In this document: positions 1-7,168 of the stretch, one piece after another
Numbering within the stretch: the first letter of the stretch is position 1
How the letters are laid out: each line of letters begins with the position of its first letter
Source of the DNA: JANRLJ01 sp034437895
Lineage (GTDB): Bacteria; Chloroflexota; Anaerolineae; Aggregatilineales; Phototrophicaceae
Assembly (NCBI GenBank): GCA_034437895.1
Contig: DAOTTO010000359.1
Location: 1-19,120, forward strand
Reading direction: 5' to 3'
Length of the DNA stretch: 19,120 nucleotides
Notes under the pieces: generated by a model
What the model was told of the DNA's origin: nothing
Databases searched by the model: none
Seen by the model: the letters and a program-made list of their open reading frames with translations, nothing else
Position numbers and translations under genes: made by a program

Positions 1-105
1 TTACCCCACCCCTAAATCCCCTCCCCATTGCATGGAGAGGGGACTTCAAGATGCGTTTTTCTCCCCTTCTCCAATACTTGGAGAGGGGGCCGGGGGGTGA
101 GGTAA
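1..105. repeat. MITE-like palindromic intergenic repeat with terminal inverted repeats
   Basis: The stretch opens with TTACCCCACCC and closes with GGGGGGTGAGGTAA, which are near-perfect inverted copies. Inside are two hairpin-forming pairs: CCCCTCCCC facing GGAGAGGGG (about 18-44), and CTCCCCTTCTCC facing GGAGAGGGGG (about 61-88). It encodes nothing. Multi-hairpin elements with such arms are common between genes in Chloroflexota and Cyanobacteria, so I read this as a non-autonomous mobile repeat. The left edge coincides with the window edge, so the true end and any target-site duplication cannot be judged. Confidence 0.65.
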
Positions 106-122
106 GCGAAAGTCCTGAAATT

Positions 123-195
123 ACTAGTGATTAGTTTTTGGTAGAAAACAACGCAACGTTTTTGCATCTTACTAATCACTAACAACTAATAACTT
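123..195. repeat. ACTAAYN heptad repeats in inverted arrangement
   Basis: At 171-195 three 7-base units follow one another (ACTAATC, ACTAACA, ACTAATA, then ACTT). At 125-135 the sequence TAGTGATTAGT is the exact reverse complement of ACTAATCACTA at 171-181, so the region can fold as an 11-bp stem with a 35-base loop. It lies just past the stop codon of the secreted repeat protein on the minus strand and could stabilise or end that transcript, although no clear T-tract follows. Heptad arrays of this kind resemble cyanobacterial short tandem repeats. Confidence 0.55.
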
Positions 196-1305
196 CTACC
201 CCGCCTCGCACCAATCCGTGCCGCAATAAGGATCAATCGTGATCGTATCGACATCCGGCAGCGCTTCAAATTGCGCTTGCGAAACAGACGTGAATTGATA
301 ATCCACAAACAATTCAAAATTCTCACCGCGCACCAGCATCATATTCGAGAACTGGGTGTAACTACGCGCAACCGCCGTCACCGTTGCGCCAACCGGGAAC
401 ACACCCACCCGCAGCGACGCGCCACGATCTAAAAAGGCCGCCGCGAAATCTGTATTGACCGTCGCGCTGCCGCCACCACCGCTTGCCGTCACACCGGATA
501 ACGATAATGCGCCGTTTAAACTGGGATTCGAGAGTAAATTGACCTCAGCGAATTGACTCGCCGCCACTTCCGCCTGTTTACAAAAATCACGCGCCGTTGG
601 GTCAACTTGCAGCGTAAATACGCCGCCTGCTTCTAATAAGCCGACCAAAGCCTGCGTTGAACGACTGCATCGCATAATGGCTTCACCACCTAACCAACCT
701 GCTGGACGGCCTGCATCATCCCCGAAAGCGGCATCCGCCAGCAGTTCCAGATCATGTCGAATATCCCGCGCCAGCGCGTACGGTGAACTCGGCACGGGGC
801 CGAACCATCCCGCCGGACGTACTTCCGCGCCTAATGTCGCGCCTGCCAAAATCTCTAAGTCCAGCCGCATCAGCAATCCCAACTGCGGATTCGTTAAGTC
901 AATGCTGCCGCTCCAGCCTTCAGGCCGAATGCCCACACCGAGCATTTCATTCGACAGTGTCTCCAGATCAGGCCGCAGATTGAGCAATAGTAAGGTCGAG
1001 TCATCTGTCACAATCGCTTCTTCCGTCGCCACTTCGGTCACTTCTGGCGTAACTTCCACGATGGGTGATGTGCCGGGTGCAGGCTGAGTTACCTCAATAA
1101 AGGGTGTGCCGACGACTGCACCCGGCGGCACTGCACCGGGAGTCAACAAAAACGGCGGAATTTCGCTCGTCGGCTGAATGACACCGGTACTTGGTTCTTC
1201 TGTACCGCTCGGAGGCGGCGGAGGCTGCTGTTGTTGAGCAAGTACCGCCGTTAACGGCAGCACCAATAAAATCATCACTAAACATGCGCGTGGCAGTCGT
1301 TTCAC
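196..1305 (-). CDS. Secreted protein with three 36-residue repeats, function unknown
   Basis: 369 aa, starting at GTG (1305) with an AAAGGAG ribosome site 7 bases upstream. Residues 1-23 form a signal peptide (KRLPR, a hydrophobic core, then a likely cleavage after VLA). Residues 24-100 are a Gln/Pro/Thr/Val-rich linker, as in proteins anchored at or crossing the cell surface. Residues 111-206 contain three copies of R-x-DLE-x-L-x(5)-G-x(3)-RP-x-GW-x-G. Their first arginines are at 111, 147 and 183, an exact 36-residue period, and their GW pairs are at 130, 166 and 203. The remainder (210-369) has Cys at 213, 242, 361 and 366 and a Gly/Ser-rich stretch near 275-281, and looks like an extracellular beta-rich domain. 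I do not recognise the family. It is the last of three minus-strand genes and lies 74 bases after the preceding one. Expression and export look credible; the role is open. Confidence 0.8.
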   Translation of the reverse strand: MKRLPRACLVMILLVLPLTAVLAQQQQPPPPPSGTEEPSTGVIQPTSEIPPFLLTPGAVPPGAVVGTPFIEVTQPAPGTSPIVEVTPEVTEVATEEAIVTDDSTLLLLNLRPDLETLSNEMLGVGIRPEGWSGSIDLTNPQLGLLMRLDLEILAGATLGAEVRPAGWFGPVPSSPYALARDIRHDLELLADAAFGDDAGRPAGWLGGEAIMRCSRSTQALVGLLEAGGVFTLQVDPTARDFCKQAEVAASQFAEVNLLSNPSLNGALSLSGVTASGGGGSATVNTDFAAAFLDRGASLRVGVFPVGATVTAVARSYTQFSNMMLVRGENFELFVDYQFTSVSQAQFEALPDVDTITIDPYCGTDWCEAG

Positions 1306-1379
1306 GGCGCAACTCCTTTATGTGCAAATGGTCATCAGGGCGCAAAGTGACACGCCCTACATAGTATACAGTGAAACCG

Positions 1380-2165
1380 CTAACGCCCTTCATCAGGCAA
1401 ACGCGGTATCGGGGGCAGTGGACGGGTTTTACCAAGCGGAAGCTCCACCCGGAACATCTCTTCAGTCGGGGTTTGTGGCGATTTATCTTCCGGGAGCCGC
1501 TGTAAGTCGTATTTCAGCCGTTCCTGCTCTGGCAGCTTACCCGGTGTCGGGGGCGGCTTCACAATGCCCGGCATATTTTGAATATCGCTCAAAATCGGGC
1601 GGTCAAACGTCGTTACCGAAACATGGCGCACCCGCGATTCCAGCAGTTTTTTCAAAATGTTCGCGCCGCCTTCCTGAAGCTGATTATAAGCCGCACGAGG
1701 CAAATCCTCCGCCTCCAATTCATCCAAGACGATGTTCATCAAGCCGCGCAGTTCTAATTCAGAAATCACGCGCTGCGGCTGCCGAACCGCCAGATAGGGA
1801 TTCACAAATCCCGCCATGCTGGTGATAACAGGTGTCGCCTGACCGTTGATGACGACGACAGGCGGTATGTTGTCATCGGCATAATAAGCGCTGATTTTGC
1901 TGATGGACGGAAACAGCCCATGCGCCAGCAAATTATAGAATTTGCCAACTTCTTTAATCCAATCACGGACGGCATTATCCTGTTCGGCGGGGGCAATACT
2001 ACTAGTATCCCCTACCAAGACCAGAATGTTATACGCAGCGAGCTTACGCGCCATCTCCTGAATATGGAGGGTAGGATCAACCGAACCCGCCCAATTCGGC
2101 GTGACGAGATGCGGCGCGTGCTGCTGCGCCAATTTGAGGAGGATTCTTTCAAGACGGGCGAGCAT
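1380..2165 (-). CDS. Hypothetical soluble protein, family not recognised
   Basis: 261 aa from ATG at 2165, preceded by a modest GAGAAG ribosome site. No signal peptide or membrane segment is visible. The N-terminal half is mixed alpha/beta: hydrophobic strands such as YNILVLVGDTSS and PPVVVINGQATPV alternate with amphipathic helices. An acidic helical part follows (about residues 135-185). The last 60 residues are Pro/Lys/Arg-rich (PPPTPGKLPEQER, LPPIPRLPDEGR) and probably disordered. The gene sits between the LysE-type exporter (77-base gap) and the secreted repeat protein (74-base gap), all on the minus strand, so the three may share a transcript. The plus-strand ORFs opposite it have no signs of coding. 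I cannot assign a function. Confidence 0.7.
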   Translation of the reverse strand: MLARLERILLKLAQQHAPHLVTPNWAGSVDPTLHIQEMARKLAAYNILVLVGDTSSIAPAEQDNAVRDWIKEVGKFYNLLAHGLFPSISKISAYYADDNIPPVVVINGQATPVITSMAGFVNPYLAVRQPQRVISELELRGLMNIVLDELEAEDLPRAAYNQLQEGGANILKKLLESRVRHVSVTTFDRPILSDIQNMPGIVKPPPTPGKLPEQERLKYDLQRLPEDKSPQTPTEEMFRVELPLGKTRPLPPIPRLPDEGR

Positions 2166-2242
2166 GATATTTTCTTCTCAGATGATGATAAGGAATCGGT
2201 TTGATTTATTTCTTTATTCTACTCGAAATTCTGCGCTGACGA

Positions 2243-2857
2243 TTAGCCACTTAGTCCTTGACGGATAAGACTGATCCCCAAAATAGCCAAGATCACAAGC
2301 GCCAACAGCAGCGCCCTGCGCGTCACCTGCGGATTGATGCGCCCCAGACGATCAAAAATCATGACTTGCAGCGCCATCATCCCCAAAAATATCCCATAAA
2401 AGCTGAGGAGAAACGCCAGCCCATGCCAAGCCGATTGTTTTAGCGCGGAAATCAATATAGGGCCGTTAATCGTTCCCCAGAAGAGATACGGATTCGGATT
2501 TAAGAAATTCATCAAGATGGCTTTGGTGAACGTGTCTCGTACTAGAATTTCATCTGTATTTACTTCACCCAAAACTGCCCCAGCCCGATACTGCTGATAT
2601 GTCCCCCATGAGATATAGAGTGTAAATAATCCGCCTATGATCTTCATAACAGAAATCGCAGAATCACTTAAGCTGCCTAGCAGAATAATGGTAAAGATCA
2701 TAATCGGAATATCGCTAATCAAGGGCGCGAAGATGGTGACTAAGCCAACGCGCCAGCCGCGTGTGAGCGTGGTCGTCAGCAAATAATTCATAAACGGCCC
2801 CGGCGAAACGCCCGCCGCAAAGCCGTAACCGATCCCTTGGTTAATCAGTGTGAGCAT
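2243..2857 (-). CDS. LysE family amino-acid exporter
   Basis: 204 aa, the usual size for LysE/RhtB-type exporters, which move amino acids or related small molecules out across the cytoplasmic membrane. The family hallmarks are present: an N-terminal helix with GxSPGP (residues 16-21), a long hydrophobic helix at about 38-62, and the mid-protein motif NFLNPNPYLFW after a hydrophilic loop. Two or three further helices follow in the C-terminal half, giving about six in total. The start at 2857 has no strong ribosome site; no better in-frame start was found. It is the first gene of the minus-strand trio, diverging from the methyltransferase fusion across a 198-base gap. The substrate cannot be read from the sequence. 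Confidence 0.85.
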   Translation of the reverse strand: MLTLINQGIGYGFAAGVSPGPFMNYLLTTTLTRGWRVGLVTIFAPLISDIPIMIFTIILLGSLSDSAISVMKIIGGLFTLYISWGTYQQYRAGAVLGEVNTDEILVRDTFTKAILMNFLNPNPYLFWGTINGPILISALKQSAWHGLAFLLSFYGIFLGMMALQVMIFDRLGRINPQVTRRALLLALVILAILGISLIRQGLSG

Positions 2858-2893
2858 AAAGTAGCTTTGATTAGGTGAAAACGAATCGGGCTA

Positions 2894-2925
2894 TTTAACC
2901 ACAGAGGCCGCAGAGTTCACAGAGG
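2894..2925. repeat. CACAGAGG-type 9-mer array
   Basis: Three 9-base units lie head to tail: CCACAGAGG (2899-2907), CCGCAGAGT (2908-2916) and TCACAGAGG (2917-2925), preceded by TTTAA. Intergenic strings of the form AACCACAGAGGxxGCAGAG recur in many Chloroflexota and other environmental genomes. Its place in the divergent gap between the exporter and the methyltransferase fusion means it could also lie near promoter elements, but no regulator site is evident. Confidence 0.55.
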
Positions 2926-2963
2926 CGGGTTGATACGGGACTATTGCATAGGTGGCGAATGTG

Positions 2964-2991
2964 TTGACAAACGGGCGCAATAAAAGACAAT
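2964..2991 (+). promoter_or_regulatory. Candidate sigma70-type promoter for the methyltransferase fusion
   Basis: A perfect TTGACA (2964-2969) is followed by a 16-base spacer and GACAAT (2986-2991), which matches TATAAT at four positions including the conserved second A and final T. It would start RNA about 57 bases before the ATG at 3056. TAAAAT at 3035-3040 is a rival -10 but lacks a -35 at proper spacing. Confidence 0.35.
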
Positions 2992-3055
2992 TAGGCTGAA
3001 AAATCGTGCGCGATGTTGCTGGGTATCATATTGGTAAAATACAATAAGGGTAATT

Positions 3056-5053
3056 ATGGTTTTTGAACTGGATGACTGCCAATGTCCGCGTTGTAAAAAT
3101 ACACCACTGCTTTACGAAGCTGCGGATCAGATTCCGTCTAAAGAAGTATTGGAGCAGGCCGTCCGCTGCCCAGCTTGCGGGGAATCCTACGATGTCATTT
3201 GGGGCATTCCATTTTTGGGCGTGTATGGGGAAGACGACTTACCCGGCCTGATCGAGATCGCCGCAAATGCAGAAAACTACAGCCGCCAAAGCAAATCACG
3301 GCGTAGTGAATGGATTGATCCTTGGCTCGATATGCTAGACGAATACCATCTGAGTGCAGATCGTGAAAGCATCATCCGTAAATATGGCCTTACCCCGCAA
3401 GACAGAATTTATTTGCCTACGCGCTATAATGAGCACATCTTTTTTCATTTAATGACCGCCGGATTAGATTTCGGTGGAAAAAAAGTCCTTGATGTCGGTG
3501 CCGGATTAGGCTTTGATAGCTGCCGCTTTCTCCGAGCAGGGGCGCAGGTCACATGCTTTGATTATAGTCCGATTCTATCGCATCAAGGGCTACTCAATGT
3601 ACCGGAAGCACGTTGGATTGCTGGAACAGCACCCGTTCTTCCGTTTAAGGAAGATAGCTTTGATGTGGTCATTGCTAATGCAGCGCTGCACCATATTCGT
3701 GATGTGCCAGCGACTATCGCGGAGATGCTGCGCGTCCTCAAGCCCGGCGGTGTAATGCTCACAATTAGCGATTCGTTCCGTGCGGATCACTTAGACGACG
3801 ACTTTTTAGTCAGCGCCTTTAAAGACCACGAAGCCGTCTTGATGGGTGTGAACGAAGGGATACCACGTCTGCGTGATTTTCTCTCGATATTACAATCACA
3901 TCAAGACAAATTAGAGGTCGCTGTTTTTACCACCGCCGCCACCACGACATCACGCCCTGTCCCTTATCCGCTTCAGTGGACGCTCAAAGATGCCCGCCAG
4001 CATCTCAGTTCTGGTGCCATCGGCCTGCGTGTGACCTTGAAAGAAACTGCTGCTACAGTGCAGCCGCAGCTTCCTAAAGAAATCATTCGACCAGCAGATT
4101 ACGCACATCATCTGGAAAATCAAGCCGAAGCGCTAGCGCGGCTGGCGGGATTGCTGCCGGATCATCTGGTCGATTTACGGCTGCTAGATACACATCATGC
4201 TATGTTTCGGCTGCTCAATGGCTGGAAGCCTGTTGAAGAAAACAGCCATGAACGCACCGCTTTTTCTCGTGCGCGTTTATTTATCCGCCGTAAACCAAGC
4301 ATGGATTATGTCAATATCACGGTCTATGCGCTTTATACCGAACAATTTGACAGTCCTGAATTTGCGATCTTGGTCGATGGGCAGGAAATTCAACGTGTTT
4401 CGCTTCAACGCGGGCTATGGACAAGGTTAAGCGCCCACTTGCCGTCTAGTGAAGACGGTAAAGTCTCTGCGATTGAAGTGCGCCTCCTCACTCCCTTGAC
4501 CGATATGTCCGCCCGTTCCTTTCGCGTTAGGCATTTCGCCTTAGCCCGTCAGCCAGATAGCGCAACATCAACGCCTGCCGATTTAGTCAGTCCAAATCTT
4601 GCGGCATTAGTATCGCTCGGCATGATGGGTGACAAATCGGTTAAAGCACTTTTTTCCGACGATTACGATTTAAGCATTGACACGATCAACCGTCTGCGGC
4701 ATCTTGGCTGCACCATCAAAGCCCTCGTTGTGCAAGGGCAGGAAAGTATTTTGGGCGCTGAACCCGAAATGACCATTATCGGGAGTTATGCTCACCCCAT
4801 ATTTTCACCCAATCAATCTGGTTTAGCATTTGATGCCGACATCGTGATTGCGCCAACGCCACAAGACGCAAATCGGCTCGAAAAACGCCTCCCGAACCGT
4901 ATCGCCGCCCACCCACGCTATGCTATTTTACGGGGTGGAACTGCCGATAAACTCCCTATCCTTCTGCCTATCCCGCCCAAAACACCGATGAAAAACAGTT
5001 TAATCCTCCTAAGAAGGATCGTTCATAAAATACGGCGCGTGGTACGCAGCTAA
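3056..5053 (+). CDS. Trm112-like zinc finger / SAM methyltransferase fusion with unassigned C-terminal half
   Basis: 665 aa from ATG at 3056, with AAGGG five bases upstream. Residues 8-55 carry a zinc-ribbon pattern (C10-x2-C13 and C38-x2-C41) like the Trm112 or Yfba-type modules found before methyltransferases. A class I SAM-binding domain follows at about 125-250: VLDVGAGLGFDS (144-155) is motif I, and ALHHI plus EMLRVLKPGG are the later motifs. After a helical linker, residues about 400-500 look like a beta-sandwich (short strands, ILVDGQEIQRVSL). Residues about 515-640 are alpha/beta and I cannot assign them. Typical stand-alone methyltransferases of this class are 250-300 aa, so more than half is extra. 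The neighbours point to methylation of a sugar or lipid-linked glycan. The real substrate and the role of the C-terminal half are unknown. Confidence 0.8.
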   Translation: MVFELDDCQCPRCKNTPLLYEAADQIPSKEVLEQAVRCPACGESYDVIWGIPFLGVYGEDDLPGLIEIAANAENYSRQSKSRRSEWIDPWLDMLDEYHLSADRESIIRKYGLTPQDRIYLPTRYNEHIFFHLMTAGLDFGGKKVLDVGAGLGFDSCRFLRAGAQVTCFDYSPILSHQGLLNVPEARWIAGTAPVLPFKEDSFDVVIANAALHHIRDVPATIAEMLRVLKPGGVMLTISDSFRADHLDDDFLVSAFKDHEAVLMGVNEGIPRLRDFLSILQSHQDKLEVAVFTTAATTTSRPVPYPLQWTLKDARQHLSSGAIGLRVTLKETAATVQPQLPKEIIRPADYAHHLENQAEALARLAGLLPDHLVDLRLLDTHHAMFRLLNGWKPVEENSHERTAFSRARLFIRRKPSMDYVNITVYALYTEQFDSPEFAILVDGQEIQRVSLQRGLWTRLSAHLPSSEDGKVSAIEVRLLTPLTDMSARSFRVRHFALARQPDSATSTPADLVSPNLAALVSLGMMGDKSVKALFSDDYDLSIDTINRLRHLGCTIKALVVQGQESILGAEPEMTIIGSYAHPIFSPNQSGLAFDADIVIAPTPQDANRLEKRLPNRIAAHPRYAILRGGTADKLPILLPIPPKTPMKNSLILLRRIVHKIRRVVRS

Positions 5054-5057
5054 GCTA

Positions 5058-5086
5058 TTGGCGGGCATTGACCCACGTTGTATACT
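5058..5086 (+). promoter_or_regulatory. Candidate sigma70-type promoter for the polysaccharide unit
   Basis: TTGGCG (5058-5063, four matches to TTGACA), a 17-base spacer, and TATACT (5081-5086, five matches to TATAAT). Transcription would start near 5093, after the fusion gene's stop, leaving a leader of about 76 bases before the ATG at 5169. No terminator is visible between the fusion gene and this site, so read-through is also possible. Confidence 0.45.
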
Positions 5087-5168
5087 GCAAGCACTTTTAA
5101 ACCAATAAGGTGTGTTTTGTTCTGGTCATATCGTCAAAATCACACACACTATAGAGGAACTAAACGTC

Positions 5169-6116
5169 ATGAGCTTCTGGACTGAAAATCGCTTCACTGT
5201 CACGGGAGGCAGCGGCTTCTTGGGCAGTTTTTTGGTCAATGCGCTTGAAAAACGCGGCGCGACAAATGTATTCGTCCCGCGCAGCAGCGAGTATGATCTG
5301 CGCCGCCAAGAAAATATCGCGCGCCTATTAGATGATTCTAAACCGACGGTCATCATCCATGCTGCGGCGCTGGCGGGCGGCATCGGCGCAAATCGCGCAC
5401 ATCCTGGCACCTTTTTCTATGAAAATTTGATGATGGGTGTGCCGCTGCTGCATGAAGCCATGAATGCAGGGGTGCAAAAATTCGTCACCATTGGGACGGT
5501 TTGCGCTTATCCCAAATTTACCCCGACCCCCTTTAAAGAGGACGATCTCTGGTTAGGCTATCCCGAAGAAACCAACGCACCTTACGGTCTCGCAAAAAAA
5601 ATGCTGTTGGTACAGGGGCAGGCTTATCGCCAAGAATACGGCTTTAACAGCATTTATCTGCTGCCCACGAATTTGTACGGCGAAAGAGATAACTTCGACC
5701 TCGAAACTTCGCACGTCATCCCGGCGTTGATCCGCAAATGTGTGGAAGCCAAGCAAAATAATGCGCCGAACATCACCGTTTGGGGGACGGGCAGCGCCTC
5801 ACGCGATTTCTTGTACGCCGGGGATGCCGCTGAGGGTATTCTGCTGGCGACTGAGCGTTACAACGGTGCGGAACCCGTGAATCTGGGCAACGGCACCGAA
5901 GTCCGCATTAAAGACCTCGTGGAGACGATTGTTGAACTCACGGGTTTTGAGGGCGAATTGATTTGGGATACGACGAAGCCCGATGGTCAGCCGCGCCGGA
6001 TGCTGGATACCAGCCGCGCCGAGGAGGAATTTGGATTCACCACCCGCACGCCCTTCCGTGAGGGTCTGCGCCGCACGATTGAATGGTTTATCGAATCCGA
6101 ATACGCCCGTCCATAA
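5169..6116 (+). CDS. fcl: GDP-L-fucose synthase-like NAD(P)-dependent epimerase/reductase
   Basis: 315 aa from ATG at 5169, preceded by AGAGGAA at 9-base spacing. A GTG at 5112 is in frame but adds a stretch unlike the family and lacks a ribosome site. It is a short-chain dehydrogenase of the extended type: the nucleotide-binding loop GGSGFLG is at 13-19 and YGLAK (Tyr139, Lys143) supplies the catalytic pair. Compared with E. coli GDP-fucose synthase (Ser107, Cys109, Tyr136, Lys140, His179), this protein has Thr110, Cys112, Tyr139, Lys143 and His182, a constant offset of three. So both the reductase and the epimerase residues are kept, with Ser replaced by Thr. The enzyme would convert GDP-4-keto-6-deoxymannose to GDP-L-fucose, or act on a related sugar. 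The partner GDP-mannose dehydratase is not in the window. First gene of the glycan unit. Confidence 0.8.
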   Translation: MSFWTENRFTVTGGSGFLGSFLVNALEKRGATNVFVPRSSEYDLRRQENIARLLDDSKPTVIIHAAALAGGIGANRAHPGTFFYENLMMGVPLLHEAMNAGVQKFVTIGTVCAYPKFTPTPFKEDDLWLGYPEETNAPYGLAKKMLLVQGQAYRQEYGFNSIYLLPTNLYGERDNFDLETSHVIPALIRKCVEAKQNNAPNITVWGTGSASRDFLYAGDAAEGILLATERYNGAEPVNLGNGTEVRIKDLVETIVELTGFEGELIWDTTKPDGQPRRMLDTSRAEEEFGFTTRTPFREGLRRTIEWFIESEYARP

Positions 6117-6142
6117 TCGGACGACAAAACCTACAAGCATTT

Positions 6143-7168
6143 ATGCAAAAACAGTCCACACCAAGGTCGCTGCCGCAGGCTATCAAAGCCGCCGCCATCC
6201 GTCTAGTCAAAATCCCGCTGCGCCCATTCTATAGGGTTTTTCAGGCCAGCACCCGCTGGTATGAACGTTTAGTGGAGCGTCAAACCGCCCTTGAGGAGAA
6301 AGTCGAGGGTTTGCAAGTTTCCCTAGGCTTTCTCCAAAGCCAGCTTCAGCGCGGCGCGAATTATCAATCCTTGCAGGATGCGGAATTTAAGGTCTTTTCG
6401 CAATGGGGCGAAGATGGGATTATCCAATATTTGATTCAGCGTGTGCCGATCCCTAATCCAATCTTTATTGAATTCGGCGTGGAAGATTACCGCGAATCGA
6501 ATACACGCTTTTTGCTGACTCACGATTATTGGCGCGGGTTGATTCTGGATGGCGGCAGCGCCCATATCGACTTTATCAACAATTCGCAATATCGCTGGCG
6601 GCATCATATTGAGGCGGTTTCGGCCTTCATCACCCGTGAAAATATCAACCAACTCATCGGTGATGCAGGGATTCGCGGCGACATTGGCCTGATGAGCATT
6701 GATCTGGATGGTATGGATTATTGGGTGTTGCAAGCGATTGAAATCGTCTCCCCGCGCATCCTGATTTTAGAATATAACAGCAGTTTTGGCGCAGAACATG
6801 CCGTTACTGTTCCTTATCAGCCCGATTTTTCTGTCGCGCAGGCGCATTACTCCAAATTGTATTGGGGTGCTTCGCTGGCGGCTTTGGTACAAGCGGCATC
6901 ACAAAAAGGGTACAGCTTTGTCGGCAGTAACAAAGCCGGGGTGAATGCCTTTTTTGTGCGAAATGATGTCATTGGAGATTTACCTGTATTGACCGTCCAG
7001 CAGGGATACGTGCAAAGCCGTTTTAGTAATTCCCGTGATGAAAAAGGTCAGCTTAACCGCGTGTTCGATCACCGCGAACAATTGAAGATTGTTGGACATC
7101 TGCCTGTTGTTGATCTCACACAAGATCGCATGGTGACGATCCGTGACCTTTACCGACTGGATGACTGA
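6143..7168 (+). CDS. FkbM-like SAM-dependent methyltransferase with N-terminal coiled coil
   Basis: 341 aa if started at ATG 6143, 26 bases after the previous stop. An earlier in-frame ATG at 6083 would overlap the reductase gene and add a basic, unlikely tail; neither has a strong ribosome site, so the start is uncertain. Residues 1-37 are basic, and about 38-70 form a charged heptad-like helix (ERLVERQTALEEKVEGL), likely a coiled coil. The catalytic part begins at FSQWGEDGIIQYL; EFGVEDYRESN (from Glu110) is the SAM-binding motif, and LMSIDLDGMDYWVLQAI and ILILEYN are the later core strands. FkbM-type enzymes O-methylate sugars, and such genes are frequent in surface-polysaccharide loci. Its stop overlaps the next start by one base (TGATG), which implies translational coupling. 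Confidence 0.75.
   Translation: MQKQSTPRSLPQAIKAAAIRLVKIPLRPFYRVFQASTRWYERLVERQTALEEKVEGLQVSLGFLQSQLQRGANYQSLQDAEFKVFSQWGEDGIIQYLIQRVPIPNPIFIEFGVEDYRESNTRFLLTHDYWRGLILDGGSAHIDFINNSQYRWRHHIEAVSAFITRENINQLIGDAGIRGDIGLMSIDLDGMDYWVLQAIEIVSPRILILEYNSSFGAEHAVTVPYQPDFSVAQAHYSKLYWGASLAALVQAASQKGYSFVGSNKAGVNAFFVRNDVIGDLPVLTVQQGYVQSRFSNSRDEKGQLNRVFDHREQLKIVGHLPVVDLTQDRMVTIRDLYRLDD

Noticed and set aside
677..1087. 136-residue plus-strand ORF opposite the secreted repeat protein
   Set aside because: It is Ser/Pro-rich, has no ribosome site or motif, and the opposite strand has a signal peptide and regular repeats.
1322..1825. 167-residue plus-strand ORF opposite the unknown soluble protein
   Set aside because: Low-complexity, Pro/Ser/Ala-rich shadow with no start signal; the minus-strand frame is a better gene.
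3590..3790. Short minus-strand ORF inside the methyltransferase fusion
   Set aside because: No start signal and it overlaps SAM motif codons on the other strand.
5112..5168. GTG start extending the fucose-synthase-like protein
   Set aside because: The extra residues precede the normal family N-terminus and a good ribosome site stands before ATG 5169.
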